A stretch of 43,213 bases of DNA from Desulforhopalus sp. GTDB taxonomy: Bacteria; Desulfobacterota; Desulfobulbia; Desulfobulbales; Desulfocapsaceae. Shown piece after piece: positions 7,793-17,000 of the stretch (position 1 is the stretch's first letter; each line of letters starts with the position of its first letter). Below the pieces are notes generated by a model. The model saw nothing but the letters and a program-made list of their open reading frames with translations, had not been told where the DNA came from and did not search any database. A program made the translations under genes and the position numbers. The DNA is taken from NCBI GenBank assembly GCA_024710585.1, contig JANJUM010000057.1, forward strand, positions 1 through 43,213, given 5' to 3'.

Positions 7793-8703
7793 GAACCGTG
7801 GTGGAATGTCTCCCCTGTTTTCTGCGCCAGGCGGCGCGGGTGGCGCGGGTTGCCGGCTGCGCAGCGCCGGTGCGCGAGAAGGTGGTGCAGACGGTGGCTG
7901 GCCTCATCGCCACTATGGACCTGAACAGCAGCCCGCCGGCCAATGCCGAAGACATCTATGCGGCCATTCACCGTGAAAGCGGCTGCGCCGACCCCTATGC
8001 CGATATCAAGAAACGGAGCAACGAACAGGCCCTGGCCGTCGTCGCCGGCATCGAAGCCGAGTTCGGCGGCAGGCCGCTGCCCCTGGCAACGGCGCTGCGC
8101 CTGGCCATCGCCGGCAATGCCATCGACTACGGGGCCTTTGCCGCCAGCGAGATCGCCAGCACCCTGGCCACGAGCCGCACCGCCACCCTGGCGGTCGATC
8201 ACAGCGACCTCCTGCAGCGGCGTCTCGATGGCTTGCGGGCGGGGGACAAGGTGCTCTATCTTGCCGATAACTGCGGCGAGATCGTCTACGACCGCCTCCT
8301 CGTGGCCCACCTCGCCTCCCGCGGCCTTGCGGTGACCGTCGCCGTCAAGGACGGACCGATCATCAACGACGCCCTGGTCGAGGATGCCCAGGCCGCCGGG
8401 CTGGATCGCTTCGCCGCTCTCGTCAGCAACGGTTCGCGCTGCCCGGGCACCGTACTGGAACGCTGTTCGCCTCAGTTTCGCCGCCTCTTCGACTCGGCAG
8501 AACTGGTGCTGGCCAAGGGCCAGGGCAATTTCGAGAGCCTCTCCCAGCCGGGGCGCGAGGTCTTTTTTCTCTTGCTGCTCAAATGCCGGGTGGCCGCGGT
8601 CCACATGGCCACGCTGCTCGGCCGCCATCCCGACGACCTGCCCGGCCGCGGGGAAATGGCGGTATACTGTTCGACAGAGTCCATAAAGAGGGGAACACCA
8701 TGA
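7789..8703 (+). CDS. DUF89-family metal-dependent phosphatase (damage-control type)
   Basis: A 304-residue DUF89 protein. This family contains metal-dependent phosphatases thought to remove damaged or excess phosphometabolites. The N-terminal CLPCF and the core motifs are all present: the small-helix region KKRSNEQAL, LADNCGEIVYDRLL (metal-binding Asp/Asn), VKDGPIINDAL and LAKGQGNFESL. The substrate cannot be told from sequence. The start is GTG in a GTGA overlap with the TtcA-like gene. The stop overlaps the asnS start (ATGA). The three genes therefore form a tightly coupled unit, which hints at a link with tRNA metabolism, though this could be a simple operon arrangement. Confidence 0.88.
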   Translation: MRTVVECLPCFLRQAARVARVAGCAAPVREKVVQTVAGLIATMDLNSSPPANAEDIYAAIHRESGCADPYADIKKRSNEQALAVVAGIEAEFGGRPLPLATALRLAIAGNAIDYGAFAASEIASTLATSRTATLAVDHSDLLQRRLDGLRAGDKVLYLADNCGEIVYDRLLVAHLASRGLAVTVAVKDGPIINDALVEDAQAAGLDRFAALVSNGSRCPGTVLERCSPQFRRLFDSAELVLAKGQGNFESLSQPGREVFFLLLLKCRVAAVHMATLLGRHPDDLPGRGEMAVYCSTESIKRGTP

Positions 8704-10058
8704 AAACACGGATCAAGACACTCCTCGCTGACAAGCCGCTGGGGGCACAGGTGGCCTTCGCCGGCTGGGTCCGCACCAAACGGGATGCCGGCGCCTTCTC
8801 CTTTCTCGAGATAGGTGACGGCTCCTCGCTGGCCAACCTGCAGGTCATCGCCGATGCCGCCCTCGGCAACTACGACAGCGATATCAAGGCCTTGTCCACC
8901 GGCTGTGCCGTCATGGTCGAGGGCGAGGTCAAGGCCTCCCCGGCCAAAGGGCAGGAGATCGAGGTGCTGGCCAGCCGGGTGGAGGTGGTCGGTTGGGCCG
9001 ACCCGGCCCGCTATCCGCTGCAGAAGAAGCGCCACTCGCTGGAATTTCTCCGTGAAATAAGTCACTTGAGGCCACGCACCAATGTCATCGGCGCGGTCGG
9101 CCGGGTGCGCTCGTATCTAGGCTTTGCCGTGCACCGCTTTTTTCAGGAGAGGGGCTTCGTGCAGGTGCATACGCCGATCATCACCACCAGCGACTGCGAA
9201 GGGGCCGGGGAGATGTTCCAGGTGACCACCGGCCTCACCCCCGGCAAGGGCGAACACTTCTTCGGGCGTCCCGCCGGGCTGACGGTCAGCGGCCAGCTGC
9301 AGGCCGAGGTCTACGCCATGGCCCTGGGCGACGTCTATACCTTCGGGCCGACCTTCCGCGCCGAGAACTCCAACACCTCGCGCCACCTCGCCGAGTTCTG
9401 GATGATCGAGCCGGAAATGGCCTTCTGCGATCTCCAGGGCAATATGGCGGTGGCGGTGGAGATGCTCAAGTTCCTCCTCGACGACCTCCTCGCCGGCTGC
9501 GCCGAGGACATGAAGCTTTTCGACTCCTTCGTCGAGAAAGGGCTGCTCGACAAGCTGCGCGGCGTGGTCGAGCACGAGTTCGCCCAGATCAGCTACAGCG
9601 AGGCGGTGGAGCGGCTCCTCGCCTCGGGCAAGAGCTTCACCTTCCCGGTGGCCTGGGGGCTCGATCTGCAGTCGGAGCACGAGCGCTATCTCACCGAAGA
9701 GGTTTTCGCGCGGCCGCTCATCGTCACCGACTATCCGGCGAGCATCAAGCCTTTTTATATGAGGGTCAACGACGACGGCAAGACTGTGGCCGCCATGGAT
9801 ATCCTCGTGCCGGGGATCGGCGAGATCGTCGGCGGCAGCCAGCGCGAGGAGCGCCATGATGTGCTGCTGGCGCGCATGCGCGAGGCGGGCATCGCCATCG
9901 ACGACTACCAGTGGTATCTCGACCTGCGCCTCTATGGCTCGGCTCCCCACTCCGGCTTCGGCCTGGGCTTCGAGCGGCTCCTGCAGTTCGTAACCGGCAT
10001 GACCAATATCCGCGAGGTCATCCCCTTCCCGCGCACCCCGGGGTTCGCCCCTTGCTGA
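8700..10058 (+). CDS. asnS: Asparaginyl-tRNA synthetase
   Basis: Class II aminoacyl-tRNA synthetase that charges tRNA-Asn with asparagine. The N-terminal OB-fold (residues about 15-105, [14 protein letters not shown]) binds the anticodon. The catalytic domain shows motif 2 ([23 protein letters not shown], around 225-245) and motif 3 ([22 protein letters not shown]). The C-terminal FPRTPG is the family signature. Length 452 residues is normal. The ATG at 8700 is preceded by GAGGGGAA and overlaps the DUF89 stop. The frame is open upstream to 8583, but that is antisense-like overlap with DUF89. Its presence suggests direct charging of tRNA-Asn instead of relying only on transamidation. Confidence 0.97.
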   Translation: MKTRIKTLLADKPLGAQVAFAGWVRTKRDAGAFSFLEIGDGSSLANLQVIADAALGNYDSDIKALSTGCAVMVEGEVKASPAKGQEIEVLASRVEVVGWADPARYPLQKKRHSLEFLREISHLRPRTNVIGAVGRVRSYLGFAVHRFFQERGFVQVHTPIITTSDCEGAGEMFQVTTGLTPGKGEHFFGRPAGLTVSGQLQAEVYAMALGDVYTFGPTFRAENSNTSRHLAEFWMIEPEMAFCDLQGNMAVAVEMLKFLLDDLLAGCAEDMKLFDSFVEKGLLDKLRGVVEHEFAQISYSEAVERLLASGKSFTFPVAWGLDLQSEHERYLTEEVFARPLIVTDYPASIKPFYMRVNDDGKTVAAMDILVPGIGEIVGGSQREERHDVLLARMREAGIAIDDYQWYLDLRLYGSAPHSGFGLGFERLLQFVTGMTNIREVIPFPRTPGFAPC

Positions 10059-10098
10059 AAGGTATGGTCATGGGCGGAGAACGGGCAGGGAGGCTTGC

Positions 10099-10791
10099 AT
10101 GAGCAAGGGGGAAGGGGTGCAGCGCATGTTCGATGCCATCGCCTCGCGCTACGATCTGATGAACCGGGTGATGACCCTGGGCCAGGACCAGCGCTGGCGG
10201 CGTGTCGTCGTCGCCTCGGCGGCGGCCCCGATGGAGGGGGCGATTCTCGATCTGGCCACCGGAACGGGCGACATCGCCGCCCTCTTCGCCGCCACCCGGC
10301 CGAAGGCGGCTGTGGTGGGCGGGGATTTTTCGCTGAAGATGCTCGAGCAGGCCAGGCGGCGCTTCTCCGGTCTGCCGATCTCCTGGCATGCCTGCGACGC
10401 CAACAACCTGCCCTTTGCCGCCGACACCTTCACCGCGGTGACCTTCGGCTACCTGCTGCGCAACGTCGACGATACCGCGCGGGTGCTGGGGGAGGTCCAC
10501 CGCGTGCTGCGGCCGGGGGGGCGCGTGGTGTGCCTCGACACCACCCCGCCGGGCAATCACCCCCTCACGCCGCTGGTGCGCCTCTACCTGCGCTTCGGCA
10601 TTCCCCTCCTCGGGCGGCTGCTCGCCGACGACAAGGCGGCCTACGCCTACCTGACCGGCTCGACCATGGCCTTCCATGATGCCGACACCCTGGCCGGCTA
10701 TTTCCGCGCTGCCGGTTTCACCAAGGTCGGCTACCGGAAGTTCATGTTCGGCACCATCGCCGTCCACTGGGGCGAGAAAGCGCTCGTCTGA
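10099..10791 (+). CDS. ubiE: Demethylmenaquinone methyltransferase (UbiE/MenG)
   Basis: SAM-dependent C-methyltransferase that makes menaquinone (or ubiquinone) from its demethyl precursor. In an anaerobe the role is most likely menaquinone synthesis (MenG). Family signatures are clear: MFDAIASRYDLMNRVMTLGQDQRWRR near the N-terminus, the SAM-binding DLATGTGDIA (51-60), FGYLLRNVDD and the C-terminal GTIAVHWGEK. Length 230 residues is normal. It begins 40 nt after asnS with AAGGGGGAAGGGG-like purine-rich sequence around the start. It supplies the quinone used by complex I, whose genes lie at the left end. Confidence 0.93.
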   Translation: MSKGEGVQRMFDAIASRYDLMNRVMTLGQDQRWRRVVVASAAAPMEGAILDLATGTGDIAALFAATRPKAAVVGGDFSLKMLEQARRRFSGLPISWHACDANNLPFAADTFTAVTFGYLLRNVDDTARVLGEVHRVLRPGGRVVCLDTTPPGNHPLTPLVRLYLRFGIPLLGRLLADDKAAYAYLTGSTMAFHDADTLAGYFRAAGFTKVGYRKFMFGTIAVHWGEKALV

Positions 10792-10827
10792 GAGCGTCGC
10801 GCCAGAGGCGGCCCCCGGTATTCCAAT

Positions 10828-10852
10828 AAAAAATTCCTGGCGCCCGACGCCA
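10828..10852 (-). terminator. Weak terminator candidate after the MOSC gene
   Basis: On the minus strand TGGCG-TCGGG-CGCCA (10852-10838) forms a short 5-bp hairpin, followed 4 nt later by six T residues (10833-10828). It lies about 60 nt past the MOSC stop. The stem is short, so this is only a candidate. Confidence 0.4.
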
Positions 10853-10913
10853 CCTTGCACAGTGAATCCAGCCGTCGGGAAGAGCTGCGCGGATTGCCGC
10901 GTGCCGTACCTCG

Positions 10914-11678
10914 TCAGGGGGCGAGTTCGCCGACCTCGGCCGTGGTGCGGCAGTGGTGGATGCGCGAATCCGCGCAGCGGTAGACCGCGCCCGGCCTTTC
11001 GAGCCGCTGGTAGCCGGCGAGGTGGAGACCTTCGCCGCCATCGGGGTCGTAGACGATGATGGTGGCGATCTTCTGGGTGCCGGTGAGGTCGGCGAGGATG
11101 GCGGGCAGGGTGGAACCCTCCTTGTCGCCGATGGCGTCGAGGCGCACCACGCCAGGCTGAAGGCTGTCCACGGCCAGGGAGGCGAGTTTCTCGCCGTGTT
11201 CCTTGAGCAGGTCTTGGCGGGCGACGACGGCCAGCGTCGGCGAGGTGTGCTCAAGCACGGTGATCGGGTCGCCGACTTTGATGGTGCCGCCCCTTGTGAC
11301 GACCGCGAAGATGCCCTCTCGGGGCATGACGCAATCCCCGGCGAGGCGGAAGATGGCACAGCGCACGTGACAGATCTTGCCCAGCTGCGAGATGATCAGC
11401 TCGCTGTCGCCGACCCGTATGTGGCGGCCGACGCCGAGGGCGGTGAGGTCTATGCCCTCGGTGGTGAGGTTCTCGGCGAAGTTGCCGGCCACCACGTCGA
11501 GGCCGCGGCGGCGCATGGTGTCGATGCTCTCCTGGGCGAGCAGGCTGACCTGGCGGTGCCACTTGCCGCCATGGGCGTCGTCGGCGAGACCGAAACCGAC
11601 CACCAGACTGGCGCTGTCGACATTGTTCTTGCGAACCCCTTTGCGATCGCTGATGGAAATTGCCCTGATGCTGCTCAC
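10914..11678 (-). CDS. MOSC-domain protein with C-terminal extension
   Basis: A 254-residue protein. The first 145 residues or so are a MOSC domain, the sulfur-carrier fold shared with the C-terminal part of molybdenum cofactor sulfurase: ISDRKGVRKNN, GLADDAHGGKWHRQVSLLAQESI, AGNFAENLTTEGIDL, VGDSELIISQLGKICH, and a Cys in GDCVMPREGIFAVV. About 100 residues follow (VVRLDAIGDKEGSTLPAILADL, ATIIVYDPDGGEG and a C-terminal Cys pair) that I do not recognise. The GTG at 11678 was chosen because GGAGGAGG lies 5 nt upstream; the frame is open to 11861 without homology. It probably handles molybdenum- or sulfur-containing cofactors. It converges with ubiE and diverges from the usp gene. Confidence 0.8.
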   Translation of the reverse strand: MSSIRAISISDRKGVRKNNVDSASLVVGFGLADDAHGGKWHRQVSLLAQESIDTMRRRGLDVVAGNFAENLTTEGIDLTALGVGRHIRVGDSELIISQLGKICHVRCAIFRLAGDCVMPREGIFAVVTRGGTIKVGDPITVLEHTSPTLAVVARQDLLKEHGEKLASLAVDSLQPGVVRLDAIGDKEGSTLPAILADLTGTQKIATIIVYDPDGGEGLHLAGYQRLERPGAVYRCADSRIHHCRTTAEVGELAP

Positions 11679-11970
11679 CCTGCCTCCTCCGTGGTGGAAA
11701 GGTGGTCCGCCGGGCCGAGGCCGGGTCCTGGCCGGGGCCGGAAGTACCACAATGTGTGTGTTGATGAGCATAGCGGCTTTTTGCTGTTTGTCAAAGGAAT
11801 TCGCCACATCGCGAGATGGCCGCTTGGTGCCGTGAAGGCCATGATTTGCTTGCTTCCTCACCGGAATTATGAGAACATTTCAACAGGAAAGAGATCCGGC
11901 GGCAGGGTGGCGGCGATCGGGCCGGCTCCGGGCCGTCTTCGACAAACCATAATGTTACGGGGGTTGATGC
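11679..11970. other. Divergent intergenic region, MOSC gene and usp
   Basis: Nearly 300 nt between divergent starts, with no credible gene. A weak promoter candidate toward usp is TTGCTT (11846-11851), 16 nt, TATGAG (11868-11873). AT content rises between 11750 and 11890, as expected of a promoter region. Confidence 0.4.
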
Positions 11971-12450
11971 ATGAGTATCATTCGTGAAATCAAGAGGGTG
12001 GTGACACCGGTGGACTTTTCCGACAACTCGCGGCTCATCGCCGAGTCCTCGGCTTACGTTGCCGGCAAGTTCGGTGCGGCTATGCACCTCGTCTTCGTGG
12101 TGCAGAACTTCGACGATTATTCAGGGTTTTTCGTGCCGCAGATGACCCTGCCGACCCTGGAGGGGGAACTGGTGGAGAGCGCCGAGACGAAGATGGCCTC
12201 CTTCTGCGGCGAGATGGTCGCCTACTGCGAGTCGGTGGGCGTCAAGGAACTGAGCTACAAGGTCTTTATGGGTGACGTGGCGGAGAAGATCGTCGAGTAC
12301 GCCGCCGATCTCAAGGCGGACATGATCATCATGGGAACCCACGGCTATAAGGGGCTGGAGAAGATCATGTTCGGCAGCGTCGCCGACAAGGTGGTGCGTT
12401 CAGCCAGCTGCCCGGTGCTCACCGTCAATCCCTACACCTGCTGCAAATAG
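11971..12450 (+). CDS. Universal stress protein, ATP-binding type
   Basis: A single-domain 159-residue UspA-fold protein. The N-terminal strand RVVTPVDFSDNS carries the conserved Asp. The nucleotide loop G-2x-G-9x-G-S is complete: Gly122, Gly125, Gly135 and Ser136 in MGTHGYKGLEKIMFGSVADK, followed by SCPVLTVNP. It should therefore bind ATP, unlike true UspA. Such proteins are cytoplasmic and respond to growth arrest or redox stress. The specific role is unknown. A second ATG two codons upstream (11965) is possible; GGGGG lies just ahead of both. The gene stands alone, with its own upstream region and convergent to the next gene. Confidence 0.92.
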   Translation: MSIIREIKRVVTPVDFSDNSRLIAESSAYVAGKFGAAMHLVFVVQNFDDYSGFFVPQMTLPTLEGELVESAETKMASFCGEMVAYCESVGVKELSYKVFMGDVAEKIVEYAADLKADMIIMGTHGYKGLEKIMFGSVADKVVRSASCPVLTVNPYTCCK

Positions 12451-12618
12451 GCCGGGTGCGGGGGAGAGGCGGCCGGTCGGCGGGGTCGGGGTGCAGGCCG
12501 CTCCCGCGGGCCGCCTTTCTCGCGGAGGTGTCGCAGGATCGAACCGCTGTCTGCCGCGGCGACGGGCCAAAGGCTCATGTGCCGTGGCGACGGGCTTGCC
12601 CCGTGAAGATCTGCCCGT

Positions 12619-13707
12619 TCAGAGCGGGGTGACGAGCAGGCCGTTGACATGCCCCATTGCCGTCTGGCGGGGCCTGCACAGCAGGGCCGCCGTTGGCCAG
12701 CCGGGGAAGAGGGTGAAGCTGACCGGGCTGCGGCCGTAGCGTTCCTCGGGAAAATGGTGGTCGAGCAGCTCCTGCCAGGCTGTGAGGAGGCCCTCGTCGA
12801 GGGTTGGCGGGGCGGTCGCCGCCAGGGCCGGGTCGAGGCACAGCAAGGCCTCGCAGTGGGCGGCGAACCTGTCGAGGGTCGGCTCCGCCTCGTCGACGAA
12901 GCGGCGGACTTCCTCTTCCGCCTCGGCGCGGCCCAGGCCGACCACCGTCGGCAGGGGCAGGGTCATCACAAGGCGGGCCACTCCGCCGCTCTTCGTCTCA
13001 TACTCCTCGCGAAGGAGCTCACCGCTGTCGCCGGGGCGGGCGAGCAGCATGGCGAAGTCCCCCTCGGGAAGCGTCGCGTAGAGGCTCTTCCAGGCCTGGA
13101 AACGCTGCCGCTGGCTGTAGAGGGAATGGCCGCGCCGCTCGACCTCGAGGCGCGACAGGTTGCCGAGCAGGGCGGCCATCTCCTCGTCGTCTTCATCGCC
13201 CTGCAATTCCTTGAAAAGTTTCTTTTCTTCGTCGGCAAACGTGGTCAGCGACAGGGCGAGGTCCTCCTCCTCCTGGTCGAGCAGTTGGCCGATGGCCAGC
13301 AGCAGCCGCGCCTTCCAGAGAAGGTCTTCGCCCTGCGGCTCTTGTGGGGCGGGGATGTCCTCTCCGCGCAGCGAACGGGTGATGGAGCGCTCCGACTCCT
13401 CCAGGGGGCGCTCGCTGCTCGCCGCCAGGGTCAGCGACTTGAGCTGCGCGGCATAGTCGGCGCCCCGCGAGGTGATATCGGCCACGAGGCGCAGGAAGCG
13501 CTGCCGCTCCCGGCCCAGGGGGCGGGGAGTATGTACTTGACAGAAGTCCCATTTAATGAAACTATCAGCCGATTCGCCCGGGTCGGCCGCAGGGTCGGGC
13601 TCGACCGGCGCCAGGAAGTGCAGGTTCTGGAAGAGCAGAAAGAGCGGGTAGAGACGGAGCGACTCCACCGCCGTGGAGGGAAAGGTCAGCGTTGCGAGAG
13701 AGTTCAT
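12619..13707 (-). CDS. Unrecognised protein next to recC
   Basis: A 362-residue protein I do not recognise. It begins with a hydrophobic stretch (VESLRLYPLFLLFQNLHFL, about residues 14-32), then a Pro/Asp/Glu-rich linker, then a mostly helical, acid-rich middle with many Glu, Leu and Gln (about 70-250), and a C-terminal region ending GWPTAALLCRPRQTAMGHVN. There are no clear catalytic motifs. Coding quality supports it: coherent hydrophobic patterning, and no sensible protein on the other strand. The frame stays open on through recC to 17370, but that part is an antisense shadow. The ATG at 13707 touches the ATG of the divergent small gene and lacks a good ribosome site, so the true start could be later. 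Confidence 0.65.
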   Translation of the reverse strand: MNSLATLTFPSTAVESLRLYPLFLLFQNLHFLAPVEPDPAADPGESADSFIKWDFCQVHTPRPLGRERQRFLRLVADITSRGADYAAQLKSLTLAASSERPLEESERSITRSLRGEDIPAPQEPQGEDLLWKARLLLAIGQLLDQEEEDLALSLTTFADEEKKLFKELQGDEDDEEMAALLGNLSRLEVERRGHSLYSQRQRFQAWKSLYATLPEGDFAMLLARPGDSGELLREEYETKSGGVARLVMTLPLPTVVGLGRAEAEEEVRRFVDEAEPTLDRFAAHCEALLCLDPALAATAPPTLDEGLLTAWQELLDHHFPEERYGRSPVSFTLFPGWPTAALLCRPRQTAMGHVNGLLVTPL

Positions 13708-14001
13708 ATGGGCAATGGCAAGAAGAATTTTACTTTGGTGGCCTCGGCCGTCCTCTATCTCTTGTTCAACCTGCGCCTTAGCAGCGATCCGATGAAATCG
13801 CTGCAGGCGACCCTGTGGCAGCTGCTGCAGACCGTGCCCTATGTCATGGGCATCGTCATCATCATCGTCGCCCTGCTGCAGTACATGGCTGGGGGGGACA
13901 AGCTGCCCTGGGATCGGCGCTTCCGGCTGTTTTTCGGCGTCGGCATAGTTGTCGGTCTCTTCTACGGCATCTACGAATATGCCGGGGTAGGGGGCAAATA
14001 A
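13708..14001 (+). CDS. Small membrane protein upstream of recC
   Basis: A 97-residue predicted membrane protein of unknown function. It has hydrophobic segments at about residues 8-22, 42-62 (VPYVMGIVIIIVALLQYMAG) and 72-92 (RLFFGVGIVVGLFYGIYEYAG), with charged loops KLPWDRRFR between them. It begins at the ATG immediately adjacent to the divergent gene's ATG (CAT|ATG), with GAGAGAG 5 nt upstream. It ends 90 nt before recC in the same direction, so it may be co-transcribed with recCBD. I cannot place it in a family. Confidence 0.6.
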   Translation: MGNGKKNFTLVASAVLYLLFNLRLSSDPMKSLQATLWQLLQTVPYVMGIVIIIVALLQYMAGGDKLPWDRRFRLFFGVGIVVGLFYGIYEYAGVGGK

Positions 14002-14091
14002 TACCGGGACGGGCCGTTCCTGTAAACGAGGGAAACAGGGACTTCGTTCTTTCCCCTCGGCCATGGCCCTCGCCGTGACCTCTCCATAGCC

Positions 14092-17000
14092 ATGTTCACC
14101 CTCCACCTTGCCAATCGCACCGAGACGCTCCTCGACGGGGTAGCCACGGTCATCGCCACCGAGCCCCAGGAGGACCTCTTCGCCCCCGAGCTCTTCCTCG
14201 TGCAGAGCCAGGGCATGGAGCGCATGGTTGCCCAGGTGCTCGCCGACCGCTTCGGGGTCTTTTGCAATTTCCGCTTCTATCTGCCCGTCGATTTTCTGGC
14301 GTCTATCGGCGAGGTCGTCGGCCTCGGCCTGGCCGCCGCCGGTTTCGAGCGACGGGTGCTCACCTGGCGCCTCGACCAGCTGCTGCGCGAACTCGACGGC
14401 GAGGTCTACGGGCTGCTGCAACGCTATCTGAGCGGCGAGGATGCAGCGCTGAAGAGGTTTCAGCTGGCGCGCCATCTCGCCGACACCTTCGACCAGTATC
14501 AGGTGCTGCGCAGCGAGATGCTCGACAGCTGGGAGAGGGGGAGGACGGTCACCAGCCACGCCGCCGAGCCCTGGCAGATGGCCTTGTGGCGCCGCCTGCA
14601 GCAGGACGCCACGGGCATGCACCGTGGCAAACTGCTGCGGCGCATCGGCGAGCGGCTGGAGGCGACGGAGGACCTCGGTCCTCTCCTGCCGCGGCGCATC
14701 TTTGTCCTCGGCCTGCACACCATGCCGCCAATCTTCCTGCACTGCCTCGACAAGCTCTCGCGCCATATGGCGGTGTACCTCATGCTGCTCTCTCCGAGCC
14801 GCCACTACTGGGGCGATGCCGAGAGCCCGCGGGTCACCCTGCGCCGCCAGGCCCGCGCGCCCCGGGAGGCCTTCGTGGGGGTCGAGCACCACCCCCTGCT
14901 CGCAGCCTTCGGCCGTCAGGGGCGCGACTTCCACAACATGTTGCTCGAGGGACTGGGGCAACTGCACGAGGTCGAGGGCTACGACGCCTCCTTCGATGAG
15001 GAGGACTATTGCGCCGCCCCCCTGCTGCAGCGGCTGCAGGCCGATCTCCTCGAGGATCGCCTGCCGCCCGTCGCGACGCTGGGGGCGGACCCCCAGGACA
15101 GCCAGGTCCGGGGGCATCGGCCCACGGGGGAGGACGACTCCATCGTGGTGGCCTCCTGCCACTCGCCCCTGCGCGAGCTCCAGGTGCTCAAGGACTATCT
15201 CCTGCTGCGGCTGCATGGCGACCCTGATCTGGCGCCATGCGACATCGTCGTCATGGCCCCGGACATCCAGGACTATGCCGATCTCATTCCGGCGGTCTTC
15301 GCCGACCTGCAGCACTCCATCGCCGATCGCAGCACCCGGCAGCGCAACCCCTTTCTCGCCGCCTTTCTCGCCTTCCTCGACCTCTTCAGCGGACGTTTCG
15401 GCCAGAGCGAGGTCTTCGACCTGCTGCGCCGCACCGAGATTCACCCCCAGTTTCAGCTGGCCCCCGGAGACCTCGACACCCTCGAGGGCTGGGTGCTCGA
15501 CAGCGGCATCCGCTGGGGGCTTTCCGCGCAACAGCGCTGTGACGACGGCCATGCCGATTTCCCCGAAGGCAGCTGGCGGCATGGTCTGGCGCGGATGCTG
15601 CTCGGCTACGCCATGGCTGGCGAAGAGGCCTGGCAGGGGGTGTTGCCTTTCGCAGAGATCGAGGGGCAGGGGGCGCGACCCCTCGGCGGTCTCTGCCGCT
15701 ATATCGCCCTGCTCGAGCGGGCCTGGGAGGATTTTCGCCACGAACGGCCGCTGGCCGCCTGGGCGGAACTGCTCGCATCCTACGCCGGCACCTTGTTCGG
15801 CGATGGCGAGGACAGGGGGCTCGCCGAGCTGCGTGCGATCCTCGCCGAGCCGGCCGAGGCGGTGGGCGGCCTGCACCACGGGCCGGTGACCTTTGCCGTC
15901 ATCCGCCACTGGCTGGCCCTCTCGGCCAGCGAGCGCCGTTCCAGCTCCGGCTTTCTGCGTGGCCGGCTGACCTTCTGCTCGATGTTGCCGATGCGCTCGG
16001 TGCCCTTTCGCGTCATCTGCCTGCTCGGCCTCAATGACGGCGCCTTCCCCCGACCGGAGCGGCATCACACCTTCGACCTCATGGCCGACGATCCCCGCCC
16101 CGGCGACCGCTCGCCGCGCGCCGACGACCGCTACCAGTTCCTCGAGGCGCTGCTCTCGGCCCGCCGCCATCTCTACCTCAGCTATGTCGGCCAGTCGATT
16201 CGCAGCAACGAGGAGCTTTATCCTTCCACCGTGCTCGCCGAGCTGCTCGAGGTGCTGGAGCGCTTCTACGCGGCCCGCGACCTGGTCACCGCCCACCCCC
16301 TGCAGCCCTACAGCGCGCGCTATTTCAGCGCTGGCGAGGGACATCGCCTCTACAGCTACGACGAGCATTTCTGCTCCGTCGCCGATGCCCTGCGCCAGCC
16401 GCAGCCCCCGGCCGGGCGCTGGTGGCAGGGAACCCTGGCCGAGAGCCGCGGGGCGGTAGCCGTCGCCGACCTGCAGCGCTTCTGCCGCGACCCGCAGCGC
16501 TTTTTCCTCGGCGATATCCTGGGCATCGGCCGTGAGCCGGACAGCGCCGGGGTGGAGGACAGCGAGCCCTTCACCTGCCAGGGGCTCGACCTCTATGAGG
16601 TGGAGAGGGAGCTGCTGCGCCGCGGGCCGGAGGGGGGGACGGCGGCCCTCGCCCGGTTCACCGCCGCGGCGCGCTGGCCCCTCGGCACCCCGGGGGCCCT
16701 GGCCTTCACCGCCAAGCGGCATGAGGTCGAGCGCTTTCTCGACAAGGTCGCCACCCTCGGCATGGGCGAGGAGCTGGCTCCCGAAGCGGTCGAGGTGACC
16801 ATCGGCGGGCTCCGCCTCAGCGGCACCCTCGCCCCGCGCCGCGAGCGGGGCGGCCTGCTGCTGCGCTTCGGGCGTCTGCGCGGCCGCGACCTGCTCGAAG
16901 CCTGGCTGTGGCATGCGCTGGCCGAGCGGGGCACGCCGGGGCTGGTGACCCGACTTGTCACCCCGCAGGAGACGGTGACCTTTGCCGCCGAGCGCCGCGG

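Noticed and set aside
12553-12595. Two near-identical 15-nt direct repeats (GCCGyGGCGACGGGC)
   Set aside because: Only two copies 28 nt apart in a very GC-rich gap, with no further units; probably chance.
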